A DNA stretch of 64,000 bases. Source: Planctomycetota bacterium. GTDB taxonomy: Bacteria > Planctomycetota > UBA1135 > GCA-002686595. The stretch is taken from positions 1 through 64,000 of the forward strand of contig CANKOY010000002.1 of assembly GCA_947484275.1 (NCBI GenBank), written 5' to 3'. The notes beneath the pieces were generated by a model that saw only the letters and a program-made list of their open reading frames with translations, did not search any database and was not told the DNA's origin. Positions within the stretch are counted from its first letter, which is position 1. Each line of letters opens with the position of its first letter. The position numbers and the translations under genes are program-made. Of this stretch, positions 45,389-55,122 are shown in pieces.

Positions 45389-46948
45389 TCAAACGCGGCG
45401 CGAAGTCAGGATCGAGATGTCGCGGGCCGGTGAAACTTCGCCGGCATAGGCTTCGAGCACACTGCGCAGTCGATCTAGGAATTCTTCGCTGGGGCGCGCG
45501 CCGTGACGCTGCACCTGGGCGTAAAGCTGCTTCTCGCCGAATTCCGCTCCGGCCTCGTTGACCAGGGCTGCGGGGCCAGAATTGAAAATCGTCAAACGAT
45601 CGCCGGGCTCGAGCGCGACCTCCGCGAGCTCGAGCCGGCTCTCGAAAATCGGGCCAGGATCGAACCCCAGGGCGATGCCCTCGGGATGCACCAGCCGAAC
45701 CTTGCCGCTGGCGGCGGAAAAATGCACCAGGGGCAGCTTGTGGCCGGCGCAGGCGACGCGCGCCACATGACTGCCCTTCTCGAACAGCACGTACATGGCC
45801 GAGACGTACATCCCGGCGCGCACATCGCGCGAGATCTCGCGGTTGACGTGGAACAGAGCCTGGCGCAAATCACCGTCGCGCGAGAGCTCGGCGCGCAGGT
45901 ACGCGCGCGCCGTGGCACCCACCAGAGTGCCCGGCATGCCGCGGCCGGAAACGTCGCAAACCAAAAGGCCAATCCCGCCCGCGGGCGTGGCGATGAAGTC
46001 GTGGAAATCGCCGCCGAGGTCCGGGGCGGAAATGTTCAAGGCGCCGAATTCAAAACCGTCGCGCTTGGGTGCTTTGTTGGGAGCCAAGGACTCGCGCACT
46101 TCCGCTGCCAGGGCCACCTCGCGCTCGCGCACCGACAGTTCCAACCGCGCCTCTTCCGCCTCGGCGAGGTCGGCGGTCATGCGATCGATCGAACGCGCGA
46201 GCACGTTGACCTCCTTTACGCCGCGGGCGCGCGTGGTGTGCGTCAAATCACCCGTGGAGATCTGGCGCACGTCCTCGGCGATCGCCTCGATCGGACCGGA
46301 GACCTGTGAGCCAACGAGGACCGATACCATGGCACCGACTGCGATGACCACAAGTGTGATGCCGATGATCAGGCCCAAGAGTCCGCGTTGGGCCTCCACG
46401 GTCGTCGCCGGCGCCAGCAAGTCGAAATCGGGATCCTTGGGACCGCTCGCGACTTTTTTTGAATAGCGCAGCAGGTACGCACGGTCCTTCGAAGGCCCGA
46501 CCTCAATGGGAAAGCGCTTGACTTGACCCAGGTCGTATTCGAGCACGTCCTGACCTTCGATTTGGCGCCAGGTGATGCTGCGCTCCAGCTCGCCGGACTT
46601 CGCCGCGCGCTCGTCCCACATGCCCTTGAGTTCGGTACGCAGGGCCGTGAAATCGGTGTTCGGCGGGTAGCTGGCGGCGATGCGCTTGTCCACGGACTGC
46701 AGCATGTCGCGCTCGTTCGATAGGCGCCTCAACTCGGCGTCGATCTTTTGATTGGCGCCCGTCAGCCGCACCGCGTCGAGCAACGTGCGCTCCTGAACGG
46801 TGGAAGTCACTTTCGCCGCGCTGGCGTAGAGGATGAAGCCCGCGACCGTCATCACGACCGCCAGTGCCAGCGTCATGAACAACGTGAAGCGCATCGACAG
46901 CGACATGCCGCCCTGCGGTGCCTCGGGGTCCTTCGAACGGCTTGCCAT
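45389..46948 (-). CDS. SpoIIE-type PP2C phosphatase with HAMP domain
   Basis: A 519-residue membrane signalling phosphatase. Membrane helix 1 is at about 19-42, then a periplasmic sensor region (45-190) and helix 2 near 193-215 ('GLIIGITLVVIAVGAMVSV'). A HAMP domain ('GPIEAIAEDVRQISTGDLTH') follows, then a coiled-coil linker and the RsbU/SpoIIE catalytic domain from about 290 ('DLGGDFHDF', 'VCDVSGRGMPGTL', 'CAGHKLPLVHF'). It would dephosphorylate an anti-sigma antagonist in response to an envelope signal. It is 3 bp downstream of pgpA and shares its transcript. Confidence 0.9.
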   Translation of the reverse strand: MASRSKDPEAPQGGMSLSMRFTLFMTLALAVVMTVAGFILYASAAKVTSTVQERTLLDAVRLTGANQKIDAELRRLSNERDMLQSVDKRIAASYPPNTDFTALRTELKGMWDERAAKSGELERSITWRQIEGQDVLEYDLGQVKRFPIEVGPSKDRAYLLRYSKKVASGPKDPDFDLLAPATTVEAQRGLLGLIIGITLVVIAVGAMVSVLVGSQVSGPIEAIAEDVRQISTGDLTHTTRARGVKEVNVLARSIDRMTADLAEAEEARLELSVREREVALAAEVRESLAPNKAPKRDGFEFGALNISAPDLGGDFHDFIATPAGGIGLLVCDVSGRGMPGTLVGATARAYLRAELSRDGDLRQALFHVNREISRDVRAGMYVSAMYVLFEKGSHVARVACAGHKLPLVHFSAASGKVRLVHPEGIALGFDPGPIFESRLELAEVALEPGDRLTIFNSGPAALVNEAGAEFGEKQLYAQVQRHGARPSEEFLDRLRSVLEAYAGEVSPARDISILTSRRV

Positions 46949-46951
46949 GGC

Positions 46952-47434
46952 TCAGCTCCCCGTCGTCCAAGGAACGTCGATCAAGAGACGTGCCGGCAGC
47001 ATCACCAGCACGAATCCGTAAATACCGGCGACCACGTCGTCCAGCAGGATCCCGTCTCCGCCGCCGAGAGCTTCCATTCTGCGCGCGAGCTTGGGTTTGA
47101 ACACGTCGAAGAAGCGGAACACGAAAAAGGCCGTGACGAGAGCGATCAAAGACGGTCCGCCGAGCCACGCTACCGTGATCAGGTAACCGATGACCTCGTC
47201 GAGCACGAAGAATCCGGGATCCTTCCCCTTAGCGTAACTCTCGGCCCAGGTCCCCAGGGACCGGCCCACGGCGTACAGCAAGGCGGCGATCCCCAGGGAC
47301 CACCACAGGTAATGGGGCTGGTCGCGCAGGACCCACGCGATCGCCACGCCACCCAGGGTCCCTACCGTGCCCGGTGCGAATGGCGAGCAACCCAGGTACA
47401 GGCAGGAAACGATGCCCAGTTTGATCGCGTTCAA
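46952..47434 (-). CDS. pgpA: Phosphatidylglycerophosphatase A
   Basis: A 160-residue membrane enzyme that removes phosphate from phosphatidylglycerol phosphate. It has the PgpA pattern: 'SPFAPGTVGTLGGV' near the N-terminus, 'DPGFFVLDEVIGYLI', 'RFFDVFKPKLARRME' and 'GGDGILLDDVVAGIYG', the last with the acidic residues of the active site. Four hydrophobic helices are apparent. It starts with TTG overlapping the pgsA stop as TTGA. Directly follows pgsA, which makes its substrate. Confidence 0.93.
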   Translation of the reverse strand: MNAIKLGIVSCLYLGCSPFAPGTVGTLGGVAIAWVLRDQPHYLWWSLGIAALLYAVGRSLGTWAESYAKGKDPGFFVLDEVIGYLITVAWLGGPSLIALVTAFFVFRFFDVFKPKLARRMEALGGGDGILLDDVVAGIYGFVLVMLPARLLIDVPWTTGS

Positions 47435-48051
47435 GGCGCACGCTCCGCCAGGATCCGCTGGGTCTTAACGATGTACGACACACCCGAGCCGACGGAAGTT
47501 ACCAGCGTCGTCCAAACGAAGAACTTCGCCACCAGGCTCCAGAATTCGAAGTGCGGCGCGATCCACTCGAAGGAATGCAGGGCCAGCACGATGCCCACCG
47601 CGAAGCACTGGGTGAACATCTTGACCTTGCCAAAGCCGTCGGCGGGGAATTGCGCGCCGAGACTCTCGACGTAGCCGCGAATCCCGGTGACCAAGAACTC
47701 GCGCGAGAGGATCACGACCACGATCCAGGCCGGGAAGTAAGGCCGCGACCAGGGCATCACCGCCAGGAAGATCATCGCGCCGAGGATCAGGACCTTGTCC
47801 ACAAAGGGATCGGCGATGCGCCCGAAGGCCGTGATGTGGTTGCCGCGCCGCGCAAGCCAGCCGTCGAGAACGTCCGAGGCCGCGATCACGATGAACAACC
47901 AGAAGGCGAGCACAGCTTTCGAGCGCGCGGCCTCCATCGCCGCGACATCGGCCTCGGCGAACTGCGCCAGCACCGCGAACAGGCCCGCCGCCCCGACGAA
48001 ACGCGCCGCGGTGATGCGGTTGGGCCAGTGCGCGAAAATGCCCTCTCTCAT
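47431..48051 (-). CDS. pgsA: CDP-diacylglycerol-glycerol-3-phosphate 3-phosphatidyltransferase
   Basis: A 206-residue multi-pass membrane enzyme that makes phosphatidylglycerol phosphate. The CDP-alcohol phosphotransferase signature is complete: 'DVLDGWLARRGNHITAFGR' then 'IADPFVDK', i.e. DGxxAR-x8-GxxxDxxxD, near residues 60-85. It opens with the typical 'WPNRITAAR' helix. The ATG at 48051 overlaps the rimO stop as ATGA; the longer frame to 48090 lies within rimO. It is coupled to pgpA. Confidence 0.95.
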   Translation of the reverse strand: MREGIFAHWPNRITAARFVGAAGLFAVLAQFAEADVAAMEAARSKAVLAFWLFIVIAASDVLDGWLARRGNHITAFGRIADPFVDKVLILGAMIFLAVMPWSRPYFPAWIVVVILSREFLVTGIRGYVESLGAQFPADGFGKVKMFTQCFAVGIVLALHSFEWIAPHFEFWSLVAKFFVWTTLVTSVGSGVSYIVKTQRILAERAP

Positions 48052-49475
48052 GGACGGGGCCGGGCAGCCGGCGCGGCAAGCGGCGCGCAAATCAGGTTGA
48101 ATTCACTGTCGACCTCTTCGACGCGAACGCGAACGCGCTCGCCAACCGCAGTCTTGACCCCGCGCAGGCGCGCGATCAGGTCCACTTCTGGCGCGTCCAT
48201 GGCCGTTCGAGCGACCGCGTAAGGCTGGCGACCTCCGGCGTGAACCTCGTCCACGAGAACTTCGATCTCCGTGCCGATCAAGGCCCGCTGAGAGGCGGCC
48301 AGGACCTCGTCGCGGGCGGCGAGCACGCGCTCGCGCCGGGTCACGGCCACGGACTCGGGCACGTCGTGCTGCAGTTCGAAGCCGGGAGTGCCCGACTCAT
48401 GCGAGTACGTGAAGGCCCCGAGGCGGCCGAGGCGGTACTCGCGCACGAAAGCCATCGCTTCTTCGGCGTCGGCGTCGCTCTCGCCGGGGAATCCAAAGAG
48501 CATCGTCGTGCGCACCGTGAGCCCGGGCACTTCCTCCAGCAGTCGATCGAGCAGGCGGCGGACCTGATCGCCGCTTCCGGCGCGGCGCATGGCGCGCAGC
48601 ATCGGGGTCGCAATGTGCTGCACGGGAATGTCGAGGTACTTTTCGACGCGCGGGTGCTCGCGCAACAGGCGCGTCAGCTCCCACGGAAATCGATTGGGGT
48701 AGGCGTACATGATCCGCAGGCGGTGATCGCCGTCGAGTTCCGCGAGGGTCTCAACCAGGGCCGGCAATTCCAGGCCGATGTCGCGGCCCCAGGCGGTGGA
48801 GTCCTCGGCCACCAGCACCAGTTCCTTGACCCCGCCGTCGATCAACTCGCGCGCCTCTTCCACCAGGTCCGACGGCCGTTTGGAGCGGTGCGGCCCGCGG
48901 ATCGAGGGGATCGCACAGAAACTGCAGGTGTGGTCGCAGCCGTGGGAGATGCGCAGGAACGCGTAGGAGCCGGGCGTGGCGAGCATCCGCGAACCATCGC
49001 GCCCGGCCTCGCGCAAACCGGGGCTCTCCAGGTAGCTCTCGACCTCGCGGCCGTCGGCCAGCTTGCGGATGCGCCGAGCGAGTTCGCGGCCGTCGGAGAT
49101 CTCGGCGAACAGATCGACGCCGGGAAATTCCTGGGCCAGATCGCGTTTGTAGCGTTGAACCAGGCAGCCGGCGACGACGACGCGCTCCAGCTCGCCGCGC
49201 GCCTTGCGCGCTAGAAGATCGCGAATGTTCGCGTAGGACTCCTCGCGGGCCGGGCCGATGAAGGAGCAGGTGTTGAGGACCACGGTCCCAGCGGCCGAAA
49301 CGTCGCCGCTGACTGCCAAGCCCTCCTCGGCCATGCGCGCCAGGATCAGCTCCGAGTCGATCAAGTTGCGAGCACAGCCCAGGTGTACCAGGCTGACGAC
49401 TGCGGCGGACGCGGCGGCCGGGGTCGAGTCAGGGGATTTCGCCCTCTGGCGCGCGGGACTGTGTTTCTTGGCCAT
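48048..49475 (-). CDS. rimO: Ribosomal protein S12 methylthiotransferase
   Basis: A 475-residue radical-SAM enzyme that methylthiolates an Asp of ribosomal protein S12. The N-terminal MTTase domain carries three cluster Cys ('HLGCARNLIDSE', 'LNTCSFIGPAREES', 'AGCLVQRYKRDL'). The radical-SAM domain has 'HGCDHTCSFCAIPSIRG' near 180. A TRAM-like C-terminal domain follows. 'IDSE' after the first Cys is the RimO hallmark against MiaB. The ATG at 49475 is preferred to a GTG at 49484. The stop overlaps pgsA. Confidence 0.95.
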   Translation of the reverse strand: MAKKHSPARQRAKSPDSTPAAASAAVVSLVHLGCARNLIDSELILARMAEEGLAVSGDVSAAGTVVLNTCSFIGPAREESYANIRDLLARKARGELERVVVAGCLVQRYKRDLAQEFPGVDLFAEISDGRELARRIRKLADGREVESYLESPGLREAGRDGSRMLATPGSYAFLRISHGCDHTCSFCAIPSIRGPHRSKRPSDLVEEARELIDGGVKELVLVAEDSTAWGRDIGLELPALVETLAELDGDHRLRIMYAYPNRFPWELTRLLREHPRVEKYLDIPVQHIATPMLRAMRRAGSGDQVRRLLDRLLEEVPGLTVRTTMLFGFPGESDADAEEAMAFVREYRLGRLGAFTYSHESGTPGFELQHDVPESVAVTRRERVLAARDEVLAASQRALIGTEIEVLVDEVHAGGRQPYAVARTAMDAPEVDLIARLRGVKTAVGERVRVRVEEVDSEFNLICAPLAAPAARPRP

Positions 49476-49529
49476 TGCGGTCACTGACGACGTTCGCGTC
49501 GCGGCCCGCAGGGATACCTGCTCTGCCGT

Positions 49530-51512
49530 CTAGGACGCCGCGCCAACCTTGGCCCGCCACTCCTCCGCGGTCAGGAGTATATCCCTGCGCTGACCGCCCA
49601 AGTACGGGCCGATGAGGCCCTGCTCCTGAAGCTGATCGAGGACCGCGGTGGCCTGCTTGAAGTCCAGGCCGAATTCGCGCTGGAGCATCGAGACGGCCAC
49701 GCGCTGGTGCTTCAGGAACAACTCGGCGCTTCTCTGGAGCAATTCCTCACCCTCGGCGGCGGGCTGCATGGGGAGCTTCGCGCTGGGCTTGGGAGCCAGG
49801 GTGACCGTGCGCTCGACCGGCTCGGACTTGGGCGCGGGCTTCTGGGGCCCATCGAAGAGGTCGGATTGGACGGGCTGGAGGACGACTTCGCGCTCGCGGC
49901 GCGCGGGAGCGCTGGCCGCCGCCTTCGGTGCCTCTTGTGTTGCGCCAGCTGCAGGCGCAGGGGGCGAGGCGATCGCGAATGCAACTGCCGGAGTCGAGAC
50001 CTCGTCGATATCCGGCTCGAGCTCGGCCTGGGGATCGTCCTCGAAATCGGGGGCCTCGCTCTCCTCATCAGCGTCGAGGTCGGGCTCGGAGTCGAATTCA
50101 GCTTCGTCCTCGGCCTGCTCGTCCTCGGTCTGCGCTTCCAGGTCGCCTTCCACGTCGTTTTCAACGTGTGCGGGCTCGGAAGCGATCGCCGCTGCAGGGG
50201 CGCTTTCCGCCAGCGGGAGTTCGGACTCGCGACTCTTGCCGCGCAGTTCGGCGACGAGTTCCAGGGGAGTGCCGTAGGCATCGACGACTTCCGCGTCCCC
50301 AGGCGGCTCTGCTTCAACCTCGACCTCAATGCTCTTCGAGGCTACGGCCGCAGGCATCTCCAACACCTCCGGCTCGGGCTCCAACTCTGATTCCCAGGAC
50401 GGCGCGCCCAGGGGACGGTCGGGCGAGGTGATCGGCGTCGCCGAGACCGGACCGCGACCAACGGCGAGCGGCGACTTCAGCTCTGTCGACTTCGGGGCGA
50501 CCTGGGCTGCTCCAGGGCCGCGGGCATCCTTGGCTCCAGCCAGATCTGCGCCAGTGCGGACCGGGGCGGCGTCAACTTTGGGAGCGCTCCAGGTGTACAC
50601 GGACCCAGGGCGACTCGCACCGCCAGCGACCGGTGCATCGGACTTGACCGCGGGAGCGGGGCTGCCACGGACGGCGACAGGAGTTGCGAGGGGACCTGCG
50701 GCAGGCGCTGCGGTTCGTGACTCATGGATAATGTCGATGGGCTGCGCCCCGGCCGGGATCCCACCTCCGCGACGGACGTCTTCGGGATAGGGCGAGGGCG
50801 CGCGATTGACGCTCGAGGGGTTGTTCCGGTTCGAACTGCGCAGGGCCTCCAGGATTTCGTCGCGCTCGGGGTCGGGCAGGAGCGCGCTGGCCTCAGCGGA
50901 GGTGACGCCAGAGGGATCTTCCGTGCGCGCCTTGGCCGGCGGGGCATTGCGGGTGCCGCGGGCAGCGGAAGTCGGGGCCGCTGTCTCAGCTGTGGGAGTT
51001 TCGCCGATCAGGCTGCTGACGCGCTCCACTAGGGCCGGCGGGGCAACGCGCAACCAGATGACCCAGGCGGGCACGAGCAGCGCCGCAAAACCCAGGAGAG
51101 CTCCTGCGACCACGGTTCCAAGCTGGCTCATTTCCCAGCCAACCATGGCCCCGACCGAGCCGCCCAGGGTCGGCGAGAAGGCACCTAGCAGGATCGAAAG
51201 CCCCAGGGCCGTCGCGGCGAAGCCAACTGCGTCGCGGCCCAGCCCACGCTCGCCGCCGGACATGAACAGGCGCACGCCGATGAACAGAAGCCCCAAACAG
51301 AGCCACAGGATCGGGGCTGCCCCGAGGAACTGGATGAACCCGCTCATCAGCTCGCCGTAGGTCGCCTGATTCTCGGTGGGCCCCTTGGTGATGAACATCA
51401 CTGACGAGGTGCCAAGCAGGGCGGACGCGGCGATCAGTCCCAGGCCGGTGATGTCGTGCACGACAGTGTGCGGGACGGTGGATTTCTTGGTGTCGGTCAC
51501 GGTCTTCCTCAT
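49530..51512 (-). CDS. FtsK-like membrane protein lacking the ATPase motor
   Basis: A 660-residue protein. Residues 15-170 hold four hydrophobic helices with FtsK-4TM-like features ('TLGGSVGAMVGWEMSQLGTV', then 'FAALLVPAWVIWLR'). Residues about 175-575 are a long, low-complexity linker, Ala/Pro-rich with an acidic block near 430-480. The last ~70 residues align with the FtsK gamma winged-helix: 'LLQRSAELFLKHQRVAVSML', 'EFGLDFKQATAVLDQLQEQG', 'GQRRDILLTAEEW'. No Walker A/B or other RecA-type motor motif lies between. It sits 43 bp downstream of the full ftsK. It looks like a motor-less FtsK paralogue; partner or anchor roles are possible. Confidence 0.75.
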   Translation of the reverse strand: MRKTVTDTKKSTVPHTVVHDITGLGLIAASALLGTSSVMFITKGPTENQATYGELMSGFIQFLGAAPILWLCLGLLFIGVRLFMSGGERGLGRDAVGFAATALGLSILLGAFSPTLGGSVGAMVGWEMSQLGTVVAGALLGFAALLVPAWVIWLRVAPPALVERVSSLIGETPTAETAAPTSAARGTRNAPPAKARTEDPSGVTSAEASALLPDPERDEILEALRSSNRNNPSSVNRAPSPYPEDVRRGGGIPAGAQPIDIIHESRTAAPAAGPLATPVAVRGSPAPAVKSDAPVAGGASRPGSVYTWSAPKVDAAPVRTGADLAGAKDARGPGAAQVAPKSTELKSPLAVGRGPVSATPITSPDRPLGAPSWESELEPEPEVLEMPAAVASKSIEVEVEAEPPGDAEVVDAYGTPLELVAELRGKSRESELPLAESAPAAAIASEPAHVENDVEGDLEAQTEDEQAEDEAEFDSEPDLDADEESEAPDFEDDPQAELEPDIDEVSTPAVAFAIASPPAPAAGATQEAPKAAASAPARREREVVLQPVQSDLFDGPQKPAPKSEPVERTVTLAPKPSAKLPMQPAAEGEELLQRSAELFLKHQRVAVSMLQREFGLDFKQATAVLDQLQEQGLIGPYLGGQRRDILLTAEEWRAKVGAAS

Positions 51513-51555
51513 CTGTGTCGCAGTGGTGATCGAATCGAGTTCGGGCGGCGCCCGT

Positions 51556-54342
51556 TCACGCGTCGGAGCCCCTCGAGCCGCCCGGCAATTCGCTGCCGTG
51601 CTGCTCTTCCCATTGGTCGATGGTCATCAAGACTTCGCGGGCCTTGCTGCCCTTGTGGTCAGAGACGATGCCCGCTTCGCCCATCATGTCGAGCAAGCGA
51701 GAGGCGCGCGTGTAGCCGACCCCGAGGGCGCGCTGCAAAAGGCTCGCGCTGCCGCGTTTGGATTTCAGGATCACGCGCACGGCCTCGTCCCACATCGGGT
51801 CGTCCAAGGCCGTCTCGAAGCCTTCGCCGGCGCCCGGTTGCGCGGTGCCTGTGGTCAGCTGCTTGAGCTCTTGGTTGAAGTTCTGCGCCGAGTGGGTGCA
51901 GACGAAATCCACCAGAGCCTTGATCTCGTGGTCCTCGACCAGCGCGCCTTGGACGCGCTTGATGCGCGAGCTCTGGGGCGGGTTGTAGAGCATGTCGCCG
52001 CCGCCGAGCAGTTTCTCAGCGCCCATGGCGTCGAGAATCACGCGGCTGTCGACTTTCGACGCCACTTGGAACGCAATGCGCGTCGGCAAGTTGCCCTTTA
52101 TCACGCCGGTGATCACGTCCGTGGAGGGTCTCTGGGTGGCCAAGATCACGTGGATGCCGACGGCGCGCGACTTTTGCGCCAGGCGCGTGATCGCCTGTTC
52201 GGCCTCCTTCTTGGCCTGCATCATCAAGTCAGCGAATTCATCGACGACGACGATGATGTAGGGCACGTGGCGCGGTGTGCGGTCGCTGAACTCATCTCCA
52301 AGACGCTCGCGCAGGCCAGCTTCGCCCAGGGCGTTGTAGCCCTTGAGGTTCTTGACGCCCGCGGCGCGGAACAGCTCGTAGCGGCCTTCCATTTTCTCCA
52401 CAGCCCACTCGATGACCTTCGTCGCCTGGCGCATGTCCGTGACCACCGGCAGCATCAAGTGCGGGATCTTCTCGAACAGTTGCAGCTCGACCATTTTCGG
52501 GTCGATCAGGATCATCTGCACGTCGTGGGGCGAGCGCGTCAAAAGGAAGCTGGCGAGGATCGTGTTGATGCACACCGACTTGCCCGAGCCGGTGGTGCCC
52601 GCGATCAACAGGTGCGGCATGCGCGCCAGGTCTTCGATGATCGGAAAGCCCTCGGCGTCGATGCCAAGGAACAGCGGCAGCGCTCCGGCCTTCTTGTCGT
52701 AGGCGGACTGGTTGACCAACTCCGAGATGCGCACCTTGCGGCGCGCGCCGTTGGGCACTTCGATGCCGATGGTCGCCTTGCCGGGGATCGGGGCGATGAT
52801 GCGCACCGATTGGGCACGGAGGGCAGCCGCGATCTCCTGGCTGAGCTGCGTGACCTTGTTCATGCGCGTGCCCTGCGACACCTCGAGCTCGTACAGGATC
52901 ACGGTGGGCCCGATCTTGGCGCCGCAGACCGTGGCCTCGACGCGGAACGAGAGCAGTGCTGCCTCGAGCTTGCGCGCCTGGGCTTGGATCGACTTCTCGT
53001 CCAGGTTCGCGGCGCCGTCGGGCGGCTCAAGCAGCTCGAGCGGCGGCAGGCGCCACTCGCCCGGAGGCGGAGTCGGCGGTTCGAAAGGCAGATCGTGCAC
53101 CAAGCCCGTCTTGCCTGACTTTGGCCCGGCCTTGATCGCAGCCTTCGGAAGCGCGGAGGGGATCACGTGATCGTCTTCCGGGTGGCCTTCCTCGTCGTCG
53201 AAATCCTCGGGATCTCCTGAGCCCTCGAGGTCGTCGTCCGGGCGCGTCCCGTTCCCGCCAATACCCTCGGAGTCCTCCTCTGAAAAATCGTCTTCGGTGG
53301 CCGCATTGACCGCGATCGCATCCTCATCGAAGTCGTCGCCGTCGGGGTCCCCCACCTCATCGTCGTCAAGACCATCGAAGGAACCGGCGGCGGGCACTTC
53401 CTCATCGTCCTCGGAGTCCGAGAGATCCCCGAGGTCAGCGTTCTTCGCGGTCGGCGGGAGCTCCTCCGGCTTGCCATTTTTCGGGCGGCGTCCAACGGTT
53501 GCGGGCACCGCGGTCGCAGCGCCTGCGGCGGCGAGCACCGGTGCAAGTTCTCGAACTCCCGTTCCGTTTCGAGCCTCCGCGCTCTCGCCCAGTCGCGCGC
53601 CGCGAAGGAAATCCCACAGGCCAAGGAACATGTTGCGCACCCAAGTCACCAGGGCGCGCGCGAACGATTCGCCGCGCTCCTCGCGGCGCTTCTTCGCCCA
53701 CTGACCAAGCTCCAGCAGCAGCGGGTAGAAGGCCATGTTGGTCGCGAGCATGAACGAGACCAGGGCCAGGGCGAGCATCAGGATCCACAGACCCGGACCG
53801 CCGACCTTGTCCTCCAACATCGGCGTCGCTTCGTTGGGGAACCAACCGCCCGCGCCGTAGGGCAGACCACTGGTGGGAACGAAACGCCCGTCAGCGCCGC
53901 GGAAGGCGAGGTGCAGCAGGAATCCGAGCGACAGGATGAACGCGAGCGCCGAGAACAGCCGCAGCAGCACCTTGGGCACCGTCTTTCGCGCGATCAACAC
54001 CACGCCCCAGGCCAGTCCAAGCACGGCAAGCACGTGCCCAGCCGCTCCCGCGAAACTGTGGGCCGCGGTGGCCAAGAAGAATCCGAGCCGGCCACCCCAG
54101 TTGTATCCCTGTGCTCCCGGATCGCCGAAGGGAGCGTGGTAGCTGATCAGTGCGACCCACAGCCACACCGAGCCGAAGAGCATGAAAATGCCGACGACTT
54201 CGCGCGCGTGTTGCGAGGGCGCTTCGTCCTCGTCGGCCACGAACAGACTCTTGGCGAGCGCTCCGAGGCGAGCCGCAAGGCTCGTCCCCCCGCCTTCTGC
54301 CTCTGTTGTCGTCGAACGTTTGCGCGCTGCCGCTCGGGCCAT
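51556..54342 (-). CDS. ftsK: DNA translocase FtsK/SpoIIIE
   Basis: A 928-residue septal DNA pump that moves the chromosome terminus during division. Four N-terminal membrane helices (about 50-230) are followed by a linker with long acidic runs (about 270-390). Then comes the alpha/beta motor: Walker A 'TTGSGKSVCIN' near 585, Walker B 'MILIDPKMVEL' near 608, 'VVDEFADLMMQ' and 'ATQRPSTDVITG'. A gamma winged-helix domain is at about 845-915 ('RGSASLLQRALGVGYTRASR'), which would read polar KOPS-like sites. It is followed by the motor-less paralogue on the same strand. Confidence 0.97.
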   Translation of the reverse strand: MARAAARKRSTTTEAEGGGTSLAARLGALAKSLFVADEDEAPSQHAREVVGIFMLFGSVWLWVALISYHAPFGDPGAQGYNWGGRLGFFLATAAHSFAGAAGHVLAVLGLAWGVVLIARKTVPKVLLRLFSALAFILSLGFLLHLAFRGADGRFVPTSGLPYGAGGWFPNEATPMLEDKVGGPGLWILMLALALVSFMLATNMAFYPLLLELGQWAKKRREERGESFARALVTWVRNMFLGLWDFLRGARLGESAEARNGTGVRELAPVLAAAGAATAVPATVGRRPKNGKPEELPPTAKNADLGDLSDSEDDEEVPAAGSFDGLDDDEVGDPDGDDFDEDAIAVNAATEDDFSEEDSEGIGGNGTRPDDDLEGSGDPEDFDDEEGHPEDDHVIPSALPKAAIKAGPKSGKTGLVHDLPFEPPTPPPGEWRLPPLELLEPPDGAANLDEKSIQAQARKLEAALLSFRVEATVCGAKIGPTVILYELEVSQGTRMNKVTQLSQEIAAALRAQSVRIIAPIPGKATIGIEVPNGARRKVRISELVNQSAYDKKAGALPLFLGIDAEGFPIIEDLARMPHLLIAGTTGSGKSVCINTILASFLLTRSPHDVQMILIDPKMVELQLFEKIPHLMLPVVTDMRQATKVIEWAVEKMEGRYELFRAAGVKNLKGYNALGEAGLRERLGDEFSDRTPRHVPYIIVVVDEFADLMMQAKKEAEQAITRLAQKSRAVGIHVILATQRPSTDVITGVIKGNLPTRIAFQVASKVDSRVILDAMGAEKLLGGGDMLYNPPQSSRIKRVQGALVEDHEIKALVDFVCTHSAQNFNQELKQLTTGTAQPGAGEGFETALDDPMWDEAVRVILKSKRGSASLLQRALGVGYTRASRLLDMMGEAGIVSDHKGSKAREVLMTIDQWEEQHGSELPGGSRGSDA

Positions 54343-54378
54343 GAATACTCTCGTCCGCCGAACGCGGGCTGAAAGTTT

Positions 54379-55122
54379 TCAGAGCCCGCGCGTTGCGCGC
54401 CCGGAGGCGCGCGCCTGGTTCACAATCAGCTCCGCGAGGACTTCGGCGATGTCCTCTTTGGAGCGTCGGGAAAGCCCCTGGCGCGTTCCGTCCCGTCCGA
54501 GAATCGTGGCGCTCGAACGGATCGCGTTGAGCGCACTCTCGTCATTCAGGACGACGTAGTCCAGGTTCTTGCGGCGCAGTTTCGACATGGCGCGCCGCAC
54601 GCCGTCGCCAGTTTCGAGAGCGAAGCCCACCGCGAGCCGTTCGCCCTTGCCCCTCGCGACCGTGGCGAGAATATCGGGATTGCGAGTCAACTCCAAGCTT
54701 GTGCTCTGCGTCCCGCCGTCCTTCTTGCGCCATTTGCCGGCCAATTTTCGCGTGGGTCGCCAGTCGGCCACGGCCGCCGACATGACCAGCGCGTCAGCGC
54801 GCCGGAAGCCCTTGCGCACCGCCGCCAGCATCTCGCGCGCGCTGACGACGTCGGTGCGCTCGACACCGGCCGGAGTCGCGAGCGCCACAGGACCGGCGAT
54901 CAGGGTCACGCGCGCACCCCGGCGCGCCAGTGCCGCGGCGATCGCGAAGCCCATCCGGCCGCTGGACTCGTTGGACAGGTAGCGCACCGGGTCGATGTAC
55001 TCGCGCGTCGGACCGGCGGTGACGAGCACCGCGAGGTGGGCCCCGGTCCGGTTCACAGCAGGTCGGTTCGCACCTGGCCGCCTCACTACCTTGCCCAGCA
55101 CTTTGGCCCGACGCGGGCTCAT
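54379..55122 (-). CDS. coaB: Phosphopantothenate-cysteine ligase (CoaB)
   Basis: A 247-residue enzyme of coenzyme A synthesis that joins 4'-phosphopantothenate and cysteine. It has the CoaB pattern 'VLVTAGPTREYIDPVRYLSN', 'SSGRMGFAIAAALARRGARV', 'MSAAVADWRP' and 'KLRRKNLDYVVLND'. In most bacteria it is the C-terminal half of CoaBC; here it is a separate gene starting with an ATG (55122) that overlaps the coaC stop as ATGA. An alternative open frame to 55644 runs across coaC and is spurious. Confidence 0.92.
   Translation of the reverse strand: MSPRRAKVLGKVVRRPGANRPAVNRTGAHLAVLVTAGPTREYIDPVRYLSNESSGRMGFAIAAALARRGARVTLIAGPVALATPAGVERTDVVSAREMLAAVRKGFRRADALVMSAAVADWRPTRKLAGKWRKKDGGTQSTSLELTRNPDILATVARGKGERLAVGFALETGDGVRRAMSKLRRKNLDYVVLNDESALNAIRSSATILGRDGTRQGLSRRSKEDIAEVLAELIVNQARASGRATRGL

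Noticed and set aside
51376-53118. 580-codon open frame on the plus strand
   Set aside because: Antisense to ftsK and its motor-less paralogue; no domain and no ribosome binding site.
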